64,000 nucleotides of DNA from Roseiarcus sp050010035 (GTDB lineage Bacteria; Pseudomonadota; Alphaproteobacteria; Rhizobiales; Beijerinckiaceae). The position numbers were made by a program, and so were the translations under genes. The notes under the pieces were generated by a model. It made no database searches. It was not told the DNA's origin and worked only from the letters and a program-made list of their open reading frames with translations. The DNA lies in NCBI GenBank assembly GCA_050010035.1, contig JBEKLU010000011.1, positions 1-64,000 on the forward strand. Reading direction: 5' to 3'. Below, piece by piece: positions 51,678 through 61,263 of the stretch. Each line of letters opens with the position of its first letter. Position 1 is the first letter of the stretch.

Positions 51678-51716
51678 GCCGGGCCTCGCGCGGGGCTCGG
51701 CCCCGCCGGTTTCGAT

Positions 51717-51792
<76 letters not shown>

Positions 51793-51946
51793 TCGAAATC
51801 AACGCGCGAGCCTCACCGTCATGGCCGCCCCGGACTTCATGCGAGGGTTGTCGCGCCCATGACGGCGGTCGGTGATTTCGGCCGTTGGCGTAGGCGGGGG
51901 CAGGAGGAGAGGATCGCGTTCCGCCTGCCGGCGCCTCGCGCCCCGT

Positions 51947-53254
51947 CTAATTGTCGCTGTGCGCCGGCTCCTTGGCGCTCGCCGTCGGCGAGCGGCCGTG
52001 CAGGAACTCGACCGCCGCGATCAACTGCGTGTCGTTGGCCGGGTCGGGCGGGACGTAGGCCTCCGATCCGGTCTTTTCGTCGTCGCCGTTCTTCAGGTGG
52101 CCGGCCAGCGAGGCCTCGCCCTTCGAGTCGACCTTGCCCTTCAGATCGTCGGGAACGTTCTCCCTGATCTTGATGTCCGGCTCGATGCCTTTGGCCTGGA
52201 TCGAACGGCCGGACGGCGTGTAATAACGCGCCGTGGTCAGTTTCAAGGCGCCGTTCTCGCCCAGCGACAGCACGGTCTGGACCGAGCCCTTGCCGAACGA
52301 GCGCGTGCCGATCAGGGTGGCGCGCCCGAGGTCCTGCAGGGCGCCCGAGACGATTTCGGAGGCCGAGGCCGACCCGCCGTTGATCAGCACCACCAAGGGC
52401 TTGCCCTGCGACAAATCGGCCCCGGCCCGGGCGTCGTACTCCTGGAACTGATCCACGGTGCGCCCGCGCGTCGACACGATCTGGCCGTGGTCGACGAAGG
52501 CGTTGACGACCTCGATCGACTGCGTGAGCAAGCCGCCCGGATTGTTGCGCAGATCGAGGATGTAGCCCTTCAGCTTGTCGGCGCCGGGAGCGAAGCGGAA
52601 CTTGGCGATCGCCGTTTGCAGCCCGTCGAAGGTCTGCTGGTTGAACTGGGTGATGCGGATATAGCCGATGTCGCCGCTTTCGAGCCGCGAACGCACCGGC
52701 AGCACCTTGATGATCTCACGAACGATGGTGAATTCCCGGGTCTCCTTGGCGGCGCCCCGGCTCACTTCCAGACGAACCGAGGTATTGGCCGGCCCGCGCA
52801 TCTTGTCGACCGCTTCTTTCAGCGTCAGGCCCTTTACCGGCGTATCGTCGATGCGGGTGATGATGTCGCCCGACATCATCCCGGCGCGGGCGGCGGGCGT
52901 GTCGTCGATCGGGCTGACCACGCGCACCAGCCCGCCCTCCTGCATGACTTCGAGCCCAAGGCCGCCGAACTCCTCGCCTTTCATCGTCGTTTGAAAGTCG
53001 TTCAAGGCCTTGGCGTCGAGATACGCCGAATGCGGGTCCAGCGAGGCGAGCATGCCGTTGATCGCCGCCACGACCATCTTGTTGTCGTCCGGTTTGTCGA
53101 CGTAAAATTCCCTGGCCTTGTCGAAGACTCGCGAAAACAGCGCGAGTTCATCGACGCCCGAAGGCGCGGCCGGCGTCGCGCCGCCCGGCGCGAACGAAGC
53201 GACCGCCGCGCCGAAAGCGACGCCCAACGCCAAGTAAGAAATGCCGCGCGCCAT
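51947..53254 (-). CDS. Carboxyl-terminal processing protease, S41 family (second of a tandem pair)
   Basis: Periplasmic S41 protease of 435 residues with a signal/anchor at the N-terminus (ISYLALGVAFGAAVASFAPGG). A PDZ domain covers about 90-175 (GGLGLEVMQEGGLVRVVSPIDDTPAARAG). The catalytic serine lies in NGGSASASEIVSGALQD and the lysine in GTRSFGKGSVQT. It starts 21 bp after the first ctpA copy and is highly similar to it, so it arose by tandem duplication. Such proteases act on envelope proteins with peptidoglycan hydrolase factors. Confidence 0.92.
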   Translation of the reverse strand: MARGISYLALGVAFGAAVASFAPGGATPAAPSGVDELALFSRVFDKAREFYVDKPDDNKMVVAAINGMLASLDPHSAYLDAKALNDFQTTMKGEEFGGLGLEVMQEGGLVRVVSPIDDTPAARAGMMSGDIITRIDDTPVKGLTLKEAVDKMRGPANTSVRLEVSRGAAKETREFTIVREIIKVLPVRSRLESGDIGYIRITQFNQQTFDGLQTAIAKFRFAPGADKLKGYILDLRNNPGGLLTQSIEVVNAFVDHGQIVSTRGRTVDQFQEYDARAGADLSQGKPLVVLINGGSASASEIVSGALQDLGRATLIGTRSFGKGSVQTVLSLGENGALKLTTARYYTPSGRSIQAKGIEPDIKIRENVPDDLKGKVDSKGEASLAGHLKNGDDEKTGSEAYVPPDPANDTQLIAAVEFLHGRSPTASAKEPAHSDN

Positions 53255-53275
53255 CCGGCGGTTCCTCGTTCGCGA

Positions 53276-54685
53276 TCAGTTCGGCGCGGCGGCGTCCGGC
53301 TTGGCCGGCGCCGGAGCGTCCTTGGGAGCGTCGGACGGCGCCGGCGTCGGCGCCGGCGACGCGCCGGCCGCGTCGGCCTTCGCTGGAACGATATCGGCGC
53401 GCTTGACGCCGTGCAGCAGATCGACGGCGGCGATCAACTGCTTGTCGTCCTTCGGGTCCGTCGGCACGTAGGCCTGCGAGCCGGACTTTTCCTCGGCGCC
53501 GTTGGTGAGATGGCCTTTGAGCGAGGCCTCCCCCTTGGTGTCGTCCTTGCCCTTCAGATCGGGCGGCACGTCTTCCAGGATCTCGATGTCGGGATCGATG
53601 CCCTTGGCCTGGATCGAGCGGCCGGACGGCGTGTAATAGCGCGCCGTCGTCAATCTCAGGGCGCCGTCCTGCCCGAGCGGCATGATGGTCTGCACCGACC
53701 CCTTGCCGAACGAGCGGGTGCCGATCAGCGTCGCGCGCTTGTGGTCCTGCAAGGCGCCCGAAACGATCTCCGAGGCCGAGGCCGAGCCGCCGTTGATGAG
53801 CACCACCAGTGGCTTGCCGCCGGAGAGATCGCCGCCCGGCCGCGCGTTGAATCGTTGCGCGTCGTCCGGATTGCGCCCGCGCGTCGAGACGATCTCGCCC
53901 TTGTCCAGGAACGCGTTCGCGACGTCGATCGACTGATCGAGCAGTCCGCCGGGATTGTTGCGCAGGTCCACAATGTAGCCCTTGAACGCGTCGGCGGGAA
54001 TGTCGGTGCGCAATTTCTCCATCGCGCTCTTGAGGCCGTCGGCGGTCTGCTCGGTGAATTGCGTGATCCTGATGTAGCCGATGTCGCCGGCCTCGACGTG
54101 CGAGCGCACCGACTGAACCTTGATGATGTCGCGGACGATCTTGAATTCCTTGGCCGTCTTCGCCGGCCCGCGCAGGATCTTGAGCCGAACGGTCGAATTG
54201 ACCGAGCCGCGCATCTTGTCGACCGCCTGATCGAGCGTCATCCCTTGCGTCGGCACGTCGTCGATCGCGGCGATGATGTCGCCGGAGAGAATCCCGGCCT
54301 TGGCCGCGGGCGTATCGTCGATCGGGCTGACGACCTTGATCAAGCCCTCTTCCTCGGTGACTTCGATTCCCAGCCCGCCGAATTCGCCCTTGGTCTGCAC
54401 CTGCATGTCGCGGTAGGCCTTGGCGTCCATGTAGCTCGAATGCGGATCGAGCGAACTCAACATCCCGTTGATCGCCGCTTCGATCAGCTTCGATTCGTCG
54501 GGCTTCTCGACATAATCGTTGCGGATCTTGTCGAAGACGTCGCCGAACAGGTTGAGCTCGCGGTAGGTGTCGGCCGCGGCGGCGAAGGCGCTCTGGCCGA
54601 ACGCGGAAAGCGTCTGCGGAGCCCACCCCGCGCAAACGGCGCCGATTGCGACCCCCACCGCCAAATAGGAAACCTTGCGTATCAT
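53276..54685 (-). CDS. ctpA: Carboxyl-terminal processing protease CtpA-like, S41 family (first of a tandem pair)
   Basis: Periplasmic S41 protease of 469 residues. The N-terminal hydrophobic segment is KVSYLAVGVAIGAVCAGWAP, the PDZ domain is FGGLGIEVTEEEGLIKVVSPIDDTPAAKAG, the catalytic serine is in GGSASASE (about residue 300), and the lysine is in SFGKGSVQT (about 325). The C-terminal Ala/Pro/Asp tail is longer than in its neighbour. Its ATG overlaps the envC-like stop by four bases, the usual envC-ctpA arrangement in Alphaproteobacteria. Confidence 0.93.
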   Translation of the reverse strand: MIRKVSYLAVGVAIGAVCAGWAPQTLSAFGQSAFAAAADTYRELNLFGDVFDKIRNDYVEKPDESKLIEAAINGMLSSLDPHSSYMDAKAYRDMQVQTKGEFGGLGIEVTEEEGLIKVVSPIDDTPAAKAGILSGDIIAAIDDVPTQGMTLDQAVDKMRGSVNSTVRLKILRGPAKTAKEFKIVRDIIKVQSVRSHVEAGDIGYIRITQFTEQTADGLKSAMEKLRTDIPADAFKGYIVDLRNNPGGLLDQSIDVANAFLDKGEIVSTRGRNPDDAQRFNARPGGDLSGGKPLVVLINGGSASASEIVSGALQDHKRATLIGTRSFGKGSVQTIMPLGQDGALRLTTARYYTPSGRSIQAKGIDPDIEILEDVPPDLKGKDDTKGEASLKGHLTNGAEEKSGSQAYVPTDPKDDKQLIAAVDLLHGVKRADIVPAKADAAGASPAPTPAPSDAPKDAPAPAKPDAAAPN

Positions 54686-56004
54686 CCGCGCGCCTTTTCG
54701 ATGTCTGACTTCGCCCACCACGGCCCCGGATCGATCGCCGCTCCGTCTTTCCTCAATTCGATATAGAGAACGGGCTGCGTGGCGCCAATAGCCGCGGCCG
54801 CGGCCGTTCTCGCCGATCCGTCGCCCATGACCGCGACTGGCTCTCCGGCCAGCACGAACTGACCGACAGATACGTTGATTCGTTCCATGCCGGCCAACAC
54901 GATATAGTATCCTCCTCCAGCGTTGATGATCAAGAGTTGTCCATAGGACCGATACGGTCCGGAAAACACCACCGAACCATCGGCCGGCGAGGACACCGTC
55001 GCGCCGGCGGGCGCGGCGACGGACACGCCCTTCTCCGACCCGCCGAACGCGTCGGCCGAGCCGAACGCCTTGAGAATGGCGCCGGCGACGGGCAGGGAAA
55101 CGAACCCTTTGGCGTCGGCGAAGGCGATCGCCGGCTTCAGTTGCGCGGGGTCCGCCCCCCGCGCCGCGGCGGCTTTGGCGGCGACGTCGGCCGCGATCGC
55201 CTGGTCGGCGCTCTTCGTCGCGCCGATTTCGCTTTCCATGCGGCCGATCAAATCTTTGAGATTGGCCGCCTGGTCGGCGAGTTGCGCGTCGCGCTCGCGC
55301 TGGGCCGCCAACGCCTGCTCGGCGGCGGACAAGGATTGCTGGCGCGCGTCGATGAGCGCGGTCAGGCGAGTCTTGTCGAGCGCCAGATCGGCCGAGCGCC
55401 TGGCGAGCGCGTCGCGCTCCGTGCCGATCGAGGCGCGAAGGCCCGCCAGTTGGTCCAGATCTCTCCTCAGGGCTTCCGTCTCGCTCTTGAGTTCGCCGAC
55501 CGTCGAGCTCAGAAGCGTCGCGGCGCGGATCGCCTCGGCCATGTCCTGCGGCCGAACCAGGATCGCCGGTGGCGGGTTGCGCCCCATTCGCTGCAGCACC
55601 GCCAGAACGTCGGCGATGACGCCGCGCCGGTTCTCGAGCGACCGGTTCAGGGCGTCGGCGTTGGCGTTGAGCGCAGCGAGCCGTTCGTTGGCCGCTCCGA
55701 TCTGCCGTTCCGCCTCCTGCACCTTCGCCGTCGTGTCGATCAGGGCGGCGCTGAGTCGCGCGCGGTCGGCGCGAAACGTCTCGATATCGGCTTCGATGCG
55801 CCGGCGCTGCTCGTCGGACGCGCGCATCGTGTCTTCGACGCCCCGCAACCGGAGCTCTTGCGCGCCTTTCTCATCGATCTTCGCGCCGACGCCGTCGGGA
55901 TCGGCGCGCGCGGAAGGGCCGGCGAAAAGAAGCGCGGCGGCGAGCGCCAGCGCGCGCGCCCCTCTCGCCGCCGCCTTGATGTTCGTTCGATTTCGGTTCG
56001 CCAT
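54682..56004 (-). CDS. Murein hydrolase activator (EnvC-like, M23 fold)
   Basis: A 440-residue periplasmic protein. The signal peptide ends near ARA (residue 34). A coiled coil of two blocks covers about 40-280, and a LytM/M23 fold covers about 305-432 (GVSVAAPAGATVSSPADGSVVFSG...GYYIVLAGMERINVSVGQFVLAGEPVAVMG). The zinc-binding histidines are missing: the final HxH is replaced by YIELRKDG. That makes it an EnvC-type amidase activator rather than a hydrolase. It lies 42 bp after rlmH and overlaps ctpA. Confidence 0.92.
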   Translation of the reverse strand: MANRNRTNIKAAARGARALALAAALLFAGPSARADPDGVGAKIDEKGAQELRLRGVEDTMRASDEQRRRIEADIETFRADRARLSAALIDTTAKVQEAERQIGAANERLAALNANADALNRSLENRRGVIADVLAVLQRMGRNPPPAILVRPQDMAEAIRAATLLSSTVGELKSETEALRRDLDQLAGLRASIGTERDALARRSADLALDKTRLTALIDARQQSLSAAEQALAAQRERDAQLADQAANLKDLIGRMESEIGATKSADQAIAADVAAKAAAARGADPAQLKPAIAFADAKGFVSLPVAGAILKAFGSADAFGGSEKGVSVAAPAGATVSSPADGSVVFSGPYRSYGQLLIINAGGGYYIVLAGMERINVSVGQFVLAGEPVAVMGDGSARTAAAAAIGATQPVLYIELRKDGAAIDPGPWWAKSDIEKARG

Positions 56005-56046
56005 CGCCGACGCTGGTTTGCCGTGAACCGGCCGAATCCTACGTGA

Positions 56047-56529
56047 TCAGCCGCGATGATAGGGGCGCCCGCCCAGAATGGAAAGCGCGCGGTAGAGCTG
56101 CTCGCTCGCCATCGCGCGCACCAATTGATGCGGCCAGGTCATCGCGCCGAAGCTCAGGATCGTGCGCGCCTCGGAGCGCAAGGCCGGATCGAGCCCGTCC
56201 GGCCCGCCGATCACGACGGCGTAAGCGGGCGCCGCTCCATCGCGCGCCTTGCCGATTTCGGCCGCCCATTGCGCGCTGGTCATCGCCGCGCCACGTTCGT
56301 CCAGCAGCGCCAGCCAAGCCCCCTTGGGGGCGGCGGCGAGAATGGCGCGCGCTTCCTCGGCCCGGCGATCCTCGGCGCGCCGCGCGCGGCCCTCCTCGAC
56401 CTCGCGCAGTTCAACCGCGGCAATCCCTTGCGAGCGCGCGAGATCGGCCGCCCGCTTGAAATAGCGATCGAACAATTCCCGTTCGGGGCCGGACTTCAAT
56501 CGGCCGACGCCGATCAGCGTCAGGCGCAC
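56047..56529 (-). CDS. rlmH: 23S rRNA (pseudouridine-1915-N3)-methyltransferase RlmH
   Basis: SPOUT-fold methyltransferase that modifies pseudouridine 1915 in helix 69 of 23S rRNA. The 160 residues match the family. VVIGGPDGLDPAL is the SAM-binding knot, and the C-terminal SFGAMTWPHQLVRAMASEQLYRALSILGGRPYHRG is the RlmH hallmark. It lies 6 bp after rsfS, as in most bacteria. Confidence 0.95.
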   Translation of the reverse strand: MRLTLIGVGRLKSGPERELFDRYFKRAADLARSQGIAAVELREVEEGRARRAEDRRAEEARAILAAAPKGAWLALLDERGAAMTSAQWAAEIGKARDGAAPAYAVVIGGPDGLDPALRSEARTILSFGAMTWPHQLVRAMASEQLYRALSILGGRPYHRG

Positions 56530-56535
56530 CCAGGG

Positions 56536-56958
56536 CTATCCCTGCCTCGCGGGACGCGTCTCGCCGGGGCGATCGGCGCTCCACATCTTCTCGAGATTGT
56601 AGAATTGACGCACGTCGGGCTTGAAGACGTGGACGATGGCGTCGCCGACATCGAGCAAAACCCAATCGCAATTGGGGATTCCCTCGATCCGCGGCGCCGG
56701 ATAGCCCGCCGCCTTGCAGGCCTTGGCCACGTGATCGGCGATCGCGCCGACATGCACGTTCGAGCGCCCGCTGGCGATGATCATGATGTCGGCGAGCGTC
56801 GTCTTGCCTTCGAGGTCGATGGCGACGACATCCTCGGCTTTGGAATTCTCCAAGCTGGCGAGGATCGTTCGGGGGAGGAGTTCGTCCCTTGTCGGAGTCC
56901 GGGGGACGGCTGGTTTGCGGCGGCGCGGCGCCGCGGAGGTCTGGGACGTTAGGGTCAG
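56536..56958 (-). CDS. rsfS: Ribosomal silencing factor RsfS
   Basis: Binds ribosomal protein L14 and blocks subunit joining under nutrient limitation. Homology runs from ELLPRTILASLENSKAEDVVAIDLEGKTTLADIMIIASGRSNVHVGAIAD to the end of the 140 residues. No ATG, GTG or TTG lies in frame before the conserved first helix. The best start is CTG at 56958, with AAAGGA eight bases before it; TTG at 56853 would remove that helix. It lies between nadD and rlmH. Confidence 0.88.
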   Translation of the reverse strand: MTLTSQTSAAPRRRKPAVPRTPTRDELLPRTILASLENSKAEDVVAIDLEGKTTLADIMIIASGRSNVHVGAIADHVAKACKAAGYPAPRIEGIPNCDWVLLDVGDAIVHVFKPDVRQFYNLEKMWSADRPGETRPARQG

Positions 56959-57025
56959 TGTCGCTGTCCTTTCGGGTCGGCCGGCCGATTCGCCGGGCCG
57001 ATAGCCAAAAGATGATCCGTGCGTG

Positions 57026-57649
57026 TTAATTTTTCAAGACAGTCCGCGGCCGCGGACGAGCGGCCTGACGCAGCGCCGTCGAGGAAAGGCTGGAGCGCGG
57101 CCCGTGCAGGAACATGAACGCCGGCGCGCCGAGGCGGGCGAACAGCGCCGCGTCGCGCTCCGGTCGCCGGCGCCGCGCCAGAACGACGCCGGCGCGGCTG
57201 GCGAGCGCCCGCAACGTCGATCCCGGACGGTCGACGACCAGGATCGGCACGAGGTCGGCGATCATGCGCCAGTGCCGCCAAAGGTGAAATTGGCGCAAGT
57301 TGTCCGCGCCCATGATCCAGACGAAATGCGCGCCCGGCGCCCGGCGTTTGAGCCAAACGATGGTTTCGTAGGTGTAGCGCGCCCCGATCTCGGCCTCGAA
57401 TCCGGTGACGGCGATGCGCGGATCGCGCGTCAGGCGCCGCGCCGCTTCGATGCGCGCGCGCATCTCGGCGAGACCCGCCGACAGCTTCAGCGGGTTGCCC
57501 GGCGTCGCCAGCCACCACAAGCGGTCGAGGCGCAGCCGCCGCAGCGCCAGCTCAGAAATCAGCCGATGCCCTTCGTGCGGCGGGTTGAAGGAGCCGCCGA
57601 GCAGGCCGATCGTTTGGCGCGGCGCGAAAGGCGGCAGGCGCACGATCAT
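57026..57649 (-). CDS. nadD: Nicotinate-nucleotide adenylyltransferase
   Basis: Transfers AMP from ATP to nicotinate mononucleotide in NAD synthesis. The 207 residues have the nucleotidyltransferase motif GGSFNPPHEGH at 18-28, the family motif WIMGADNLRQFHLWRHW, and SSLSSTALR near the end (the ISSTxxR motif). Its ATG overlaps the prfA stop by four bases, an unusual partner; prfA is more often followed by prmC. Confidence 0.94.
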   Translation of the reverse strand: MIVRLPPFAPRQTIGLLGGSFNPPHEGHRLISELALRRLRLDRLWWLATPGNPLKLSAGLAEMRARIEAARRLTRDPRIAVTGFEAEIGARYTYETIVWLKRRAPGAHFVWIMGADNLRQFHLWRHWRMIADLVPILVVDRPGSTLRALASRAGVVLARRRRPERDAALFARLGAPAFMFLHGPRSSLSSTALRQAARPRPRTVLKN

Positions 57650-58722
57650 CGCGTCGCCTGCGCGGCGAGCAGTTGCGCCTGACGCTCGGCGGTCAGCGCG
57701 TCGATGATTTCGTCGAGTCCCTCGCCCGCCATCACCCGCTCCAGCGTGTAGAGCGTCAGATTGATGCGGTGATCGGTCACGCGCCCCTGCGGAAAATTAT
57801 AGGTCCGGATGCGCTGCGAGCGATCGCCGGAGCCGACCTGGGCGCGCCGCTCCTGCGCGCGTTCGTCACTCGCCCGCTGGTTCTGCGCATCGAGAAGGCG
57901 CGAGCGCAGAACCGCCATCGCCTTGGCGCGGTTGCGGTGTTGCGAGCGTTCCTCCTGCACGGCGACGACAAAGCCGGTGGGCAAATGGGTGATGCGGATC
58001 GCCGATTCCGTCTTGTTGACGTGCTGTCCGCCGGCGCCGCTCGAACGCATGGTGTCGATCTTCAAATCCGCTTCGTTGATCACGAAGTCGACTTCCTGCG
58101 CTTCGGGGAGAACGGCGACGGTGGCGGCCGAGGTGTGGATGCGCCCTTGCGTCTCCGTCGCGGGCACGCGCTGCACGCGGTGAACGCCGCTCTCGAACTT
58201 CAGCCGCGCGAACGCGCCGCGCCCGGCGATTTCCGCGACGATTTCCTTGTAGCCGCCCGCGGTTCCCTCGCTCGCCGAGAGAATCTCGACCTTCCAGCCC
58301 TTGGATTCGGCGTACTTGAGGTACATGCGGAAGAGATCGCCGGCGAACAGGGCCGCCTCGTCGCCGCCCGTGCCGGCGCGCACCTCCAGGATGACGTTGC
58401 CCTCGTCCGCCGCGTCCTTGGGCAGCAGCGCGATGCGGATCGCCCGAGCCATCGCCTCGACGTCTTCGGCGACGCGCTCGCGCTCCGCCACCGCCATCTC
58501 ACGCACCTCGGGATCGAGCGTGGAGTCGTCGAGCATCGTCGCGAGATCGCGGCGTTCCCTATCCTTGGCGCGCCAAGCCTTGATCGCGCCGACGACCGGA
58601 TCGAGTTCGGCCAGTTCGCGCGACAGCGCGGCGTATTCGCTTCCCGCCACGCCCTCGGTCAGGCGCGCGCCGATTTCATCGTGGCGGCGCAGGATGATGT
58701 CGAAATTGTCGTTGGCTGCCAT
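57646..58722 (-). CDS. prfA: Peptide chain release factor 1
   Basis: Recognises UAA and UAG stop codons and triggers peptide release. The 358 residues are full length. The codon-recognition tripeptide PAT lies in VPATETQGRIHTSAATV, and GGQ (231-233) is in SGAGGQHVNKTESAIR. It lies 54 bp downstream of ptsP, as in many Alphaproteobacteria. Confidence 0.96.
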   Translation of the reverse strand: MAANDNFDIILRRHDEIGARLTEGVAGSEYAALSRELAELDPVVGAIKAWRAKDRERRDLATMLDDSTLDPEVREMAVAERERVAEDVEAMARAIRIALLPKDAADEGNVILEVRAGTGGDEAALFAGDLFRMYLKYAESKGWKVEILSASEGTAGGYKEIVAEIAGRGAFARLKFESGVHRVQRVPATETQGRIHTSAATVAVLPEAQEVDFVINEADLKIDTMRSSGAGGQHVNKTESAIRITHLPTGFVVAVQEERSQHRNRAKAMAVLRSRLLDAQNQRASDERAQERRAQVGSGDRSQRIRTYNFPQGRVTDHRINLTLYTLERVMAGEGLDEIIDALTAERQAQLLAAQATR

Positions 58723-58776
58723 GGCTGGGGTTCGGGAAGGAGCGGGAAAGGCGATGGGGAACGAGGTGCGAGGCCG

Positions 58777-61044
58777 CTAGAGGCGAACGGCCAGGCGATC
58801 GGCCAGCGCTTGCAACGGCTCGCGCAGCGATTCGCGATGGTCGGGCGCCGCCAGCATGGCGTTCAACCCTCGCGTCGCGGCTTGCGCGTCGAGCGAAAGG
58901 ACCATCGCCTTCATCGGGCCGATCGCGGTCGCCGCCATGGAGAAATGGCGATAGCCGAGCGCGATCAGCGCCATCGCCTCGAGCGGGCGCCCCCCCATTT
59001 CGCCGCACAGCGTAACCGGCTTGCCATGGCGCGCCCCCGCATCGGCGATCGCCTTCAGCGCCCGCAGGAATCCCGGCGAAAGCGGGTCGAAGCGGCTGGC
59101 GACGCGCTTGTTGTCGCGGTCGGCGGCGTAGAGATATTGCATGAGATCGTTGGAGCCGACGGAAAGGAAGTCCGCTTCGACGGCGATTTCGTCGATCTGC
59201 CAGAGCAGCGCCGGCACTTCGATCATCACGCCGATCTCGACGCTGCGCGGTCGTTCGCGCCCGCGCCGATCGCTGAAAGCGATTTCCTTTTGCAGGAGAT
59301 CGCGCGCCGCGGCGAATTCGCCGACCGTCGAGACCATCGGCAGCATCACGCGCAGTTCGCGTCCCGCGGCGGCGCGCAGCATCGCGCGCAACTGCGTGCG
59401 CAGCAGCGCCGGACGATCGAGCCCGATGCGGATCGCGCGCCATCCGAGCGCGGGATTCTCCTCCTCGAGCCCCTTCATGTAAGGCAGCACCTTGTCGCCG
59501 CCGATATCGAGGGTGCGAAAGGTGACGGACCGCTCGCCCGCGGCGTCGAGAACGGACCGATAGAGCGCTTCCTGCGCGCTCAGGCGCGGAAAGCGCGACG
59601 CCAGCATGAACTGCAACTCGGTGCGGAACAGCCCGATCGAACGGGCGCCGGTCTCGCTCAGGTGCGGCAAATCGATGAGCAGGCCGGCGTTCATGTGCAG
59701 GCCGATCTCGACGCCGTCCAGGGTGAGGCCCGGCAGATCGCGCAGCGCGCGGTACTGGTCCTGCCGGCGCGCGCGCAGGCGCGCCTTTTCGGCGTAAGAA
59801 GCCTCGAGATCGGGCGGCGGGCGCAATTGCACTTCGCCGGTGACGCCGTCGACGATGATCGCGTCGCCCTGCTCGACGATCTCGGAGATATTCGGGATGT
59901 CGCTGACCACCGGGATCGCCAGCGCGCGCGCCACGATGGCGATGTGGCTCGAAGCGCCCGCTTCCTCCAGCACCACGCCGCGCAATCGCGCGCGGTCGTA
60001 GTCGAGCAGCGCCGCCGGGCTCATCGAGCGCGCGACCAGAATGGCGTTTTCCGGCAGTTCGCTGGGCAGCAGAACGAGGCTCTGCCCGGCCAATTGATGC
60101 AGCAGCCGATTGGCGATGTCGGTCAAGTCGTGCAGACGGTCGCGCAAATAAGGGTCGGTTTGGCGCTGCAACTTGGCGCGCGCGTCGTTTTGCACGCGCT
60201 CGACCGCCGCTTCGGCCGTCAGCCCGCTGGCGACCGCCTCGCGCAACCGGCGCAGCCAGCCGCGATCGTGAGCGATCATACGGAACGCCTCGAGCACTTC
60301 GCGATGCTCGCCGCTGACGCCGTCGTCGCTTCGATCGATGAGATCGTCGACCGAGGCGCGCATCGCGTCGATCGCCATCTCCAGGCGACCGAGTTCGAGC
60401 GCGACGTCGTCGGCGACGATCTTGGACACCACGACGCGCGGCTGATGCAGGACGGCATGGCCGAGGCCGAGGCCGTCGGCGATCGGCGCGCCGACCAGGG
60501 AGACCGGCCGACGCACCGCGATCGCCGCGCCCTGACCCGCGATGGCCTGCAATCCGCCCGAAGCGATCATCTCCGCCAGCAGCATCGCGGTGGTCTGCAG
60601 CGCCTCGACTTCCTCTTCGGAATAGGTGCGGCGTGCGCGGTTCTGCACGACCAGCACGCCGAGCGTCGCGCCGCCGCGCAGCACGGGCACGCCGAGGAAC
60701 GACTGATAGATTTCCTCGCCGGTCTCCGGCTTGTAGGAAAAGGCGGGATGGCTTTGCGCGTCCGACAGGGCGAGCGGTTCGGCCGTCGCGGCGATCAAGC
60801 CGACGAGGCCTTCGCCCGGACGCATGGTGGTCAGATGCACGGCCTCGCGATTGAGGCCTTCGGTCGCGAACAACTCGAACGGCCCATCGGCGCGCGCGAC
60901 ATAGAGCGAGCAGACCTCGGCGACCATGTTCGAGGCGATGAGAACGACGATGCGGTCGAGGCGCGCCTGGGCGGTGACGGGCTCCGCCATGACCTCCCGG
61001 AGCCGTCGCAGCAACAGTCGCGGTCCGCCCGGCGCGCGCATCAA
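58777..61044 (-). CDS. ptsP: Phosphoenolpyruvate-protein phosphotransferase PtsP (nitrogen PTS enzyme I)
   Basis: Enzyme I of the nitrogen-related phosphotransferase system, which autophosphorylates from PEP and passes phosphate to NPr. The 755 residues comprise a GAF domain (about 15-165), an EI N-terminal helical domain, the phospho-histidine domain with His367 in GASSHIAIVARAL, and the PEP-binding barrel with Cys680 in LCGEMGGRP. GAF sensing of nitrogen status is typical. In relatives lysC often precedes it; here a peptide ABC system does. Confidence 0.95.
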   Translation of the reverse strand: MMRAPGGPRLLLRRLREVMAEPVTAQARLDRIVVLIASNMVAEVCSLYVARADGPFELFATEGLNREAVHLTTMRPGEGLVGLIAATAEPLALSDAQSHPAFSYKPETGEEIYQSFLGVPVLRGGATLGVLVVQNRARRTYSEEEVEALQTTAMLLAEMIASGGLQAIAGQGAAIAVRRPVSLVGAPIADGLGLGHAVLHQPRVVVSKIVADDVALELGRLEMAIDAMRASVDDLIDRSDDGVSGEHREVLEAFRMIAHDRGWLRRLREAVASGLTAEAAVERVQNDARAKLQRQTDPYLRDRLHDLTDIANRLLHQLAGQSLVLLPSELPENAILVARSMSPAALLDYDRARLRGVVLEEAGASSHIAIVARALAIPVVSDIPNISEIVEQGDAIIVDGVTGEVQLRPPPDLEASYAEKARLRARRQDQYRALRDLPGLTLDGVEIGLHMNAGLLIDLPHLSETGARSIGLFRTELQFMLASRFPRLSAQEALYRSVLDAAGERSVTFRTLDIGGDKVLPYMKGLEEENPALGWRAIRIGLDRPALLRTQLRAMLRAAAGRELRVMLPMVSTVGEFAAARDLLQKEIAFSDRRGRERPRSVEIGVMIEVPALLWQIDEIAVEADFLSVGSNDLMQYLYAADRDNKRVASRFDPLSPGFLRALKAIADAGARHGKPVTLCGEMGGRPLEAMALIALGYRHFSMAATAIGPMKAMVLSLDAQAATRGLNAMLAAPDHRESLREPLQALADRLAVRL

Positions 61045-61263
61045 AGATTCCTTAGTGTCTTTTCACGCCAAACGCATGATTTTCACGCCCATCCGCACGT
61101 CGATGCGCCCCGATGTCGCGCCTCGCCCCCCTCAACGCGGGCGCCGGCGCTCAGTCGGTCGCCTGTGAGCGGTATAGCCAATGACCTGGCTGCGCGGCAA
61201 GAGCGCCCGCGCGGGCGCGGCCCGGCGAGGCTTTCGGGCAGCCGAGCCGGCGACGGCGCCGCC

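Noticed and set aside
51690..51706. GCGGGGC-TCG-GCCCCGC hairpin between ilvC and tRNA-Lys as a terminator
   Set aside because: It has a 7-bp stem but no T-run, and it lies inside the predicted tRNA leader. A processing role is possible but not supported.
51872..54766. A 964-codon plus-strand open frame opposite both CtpA genes, with internal repetition
   Set aside because: The repetition only mirrors the duplicated proteases on the other strand. Composition is that of a shadow frame.
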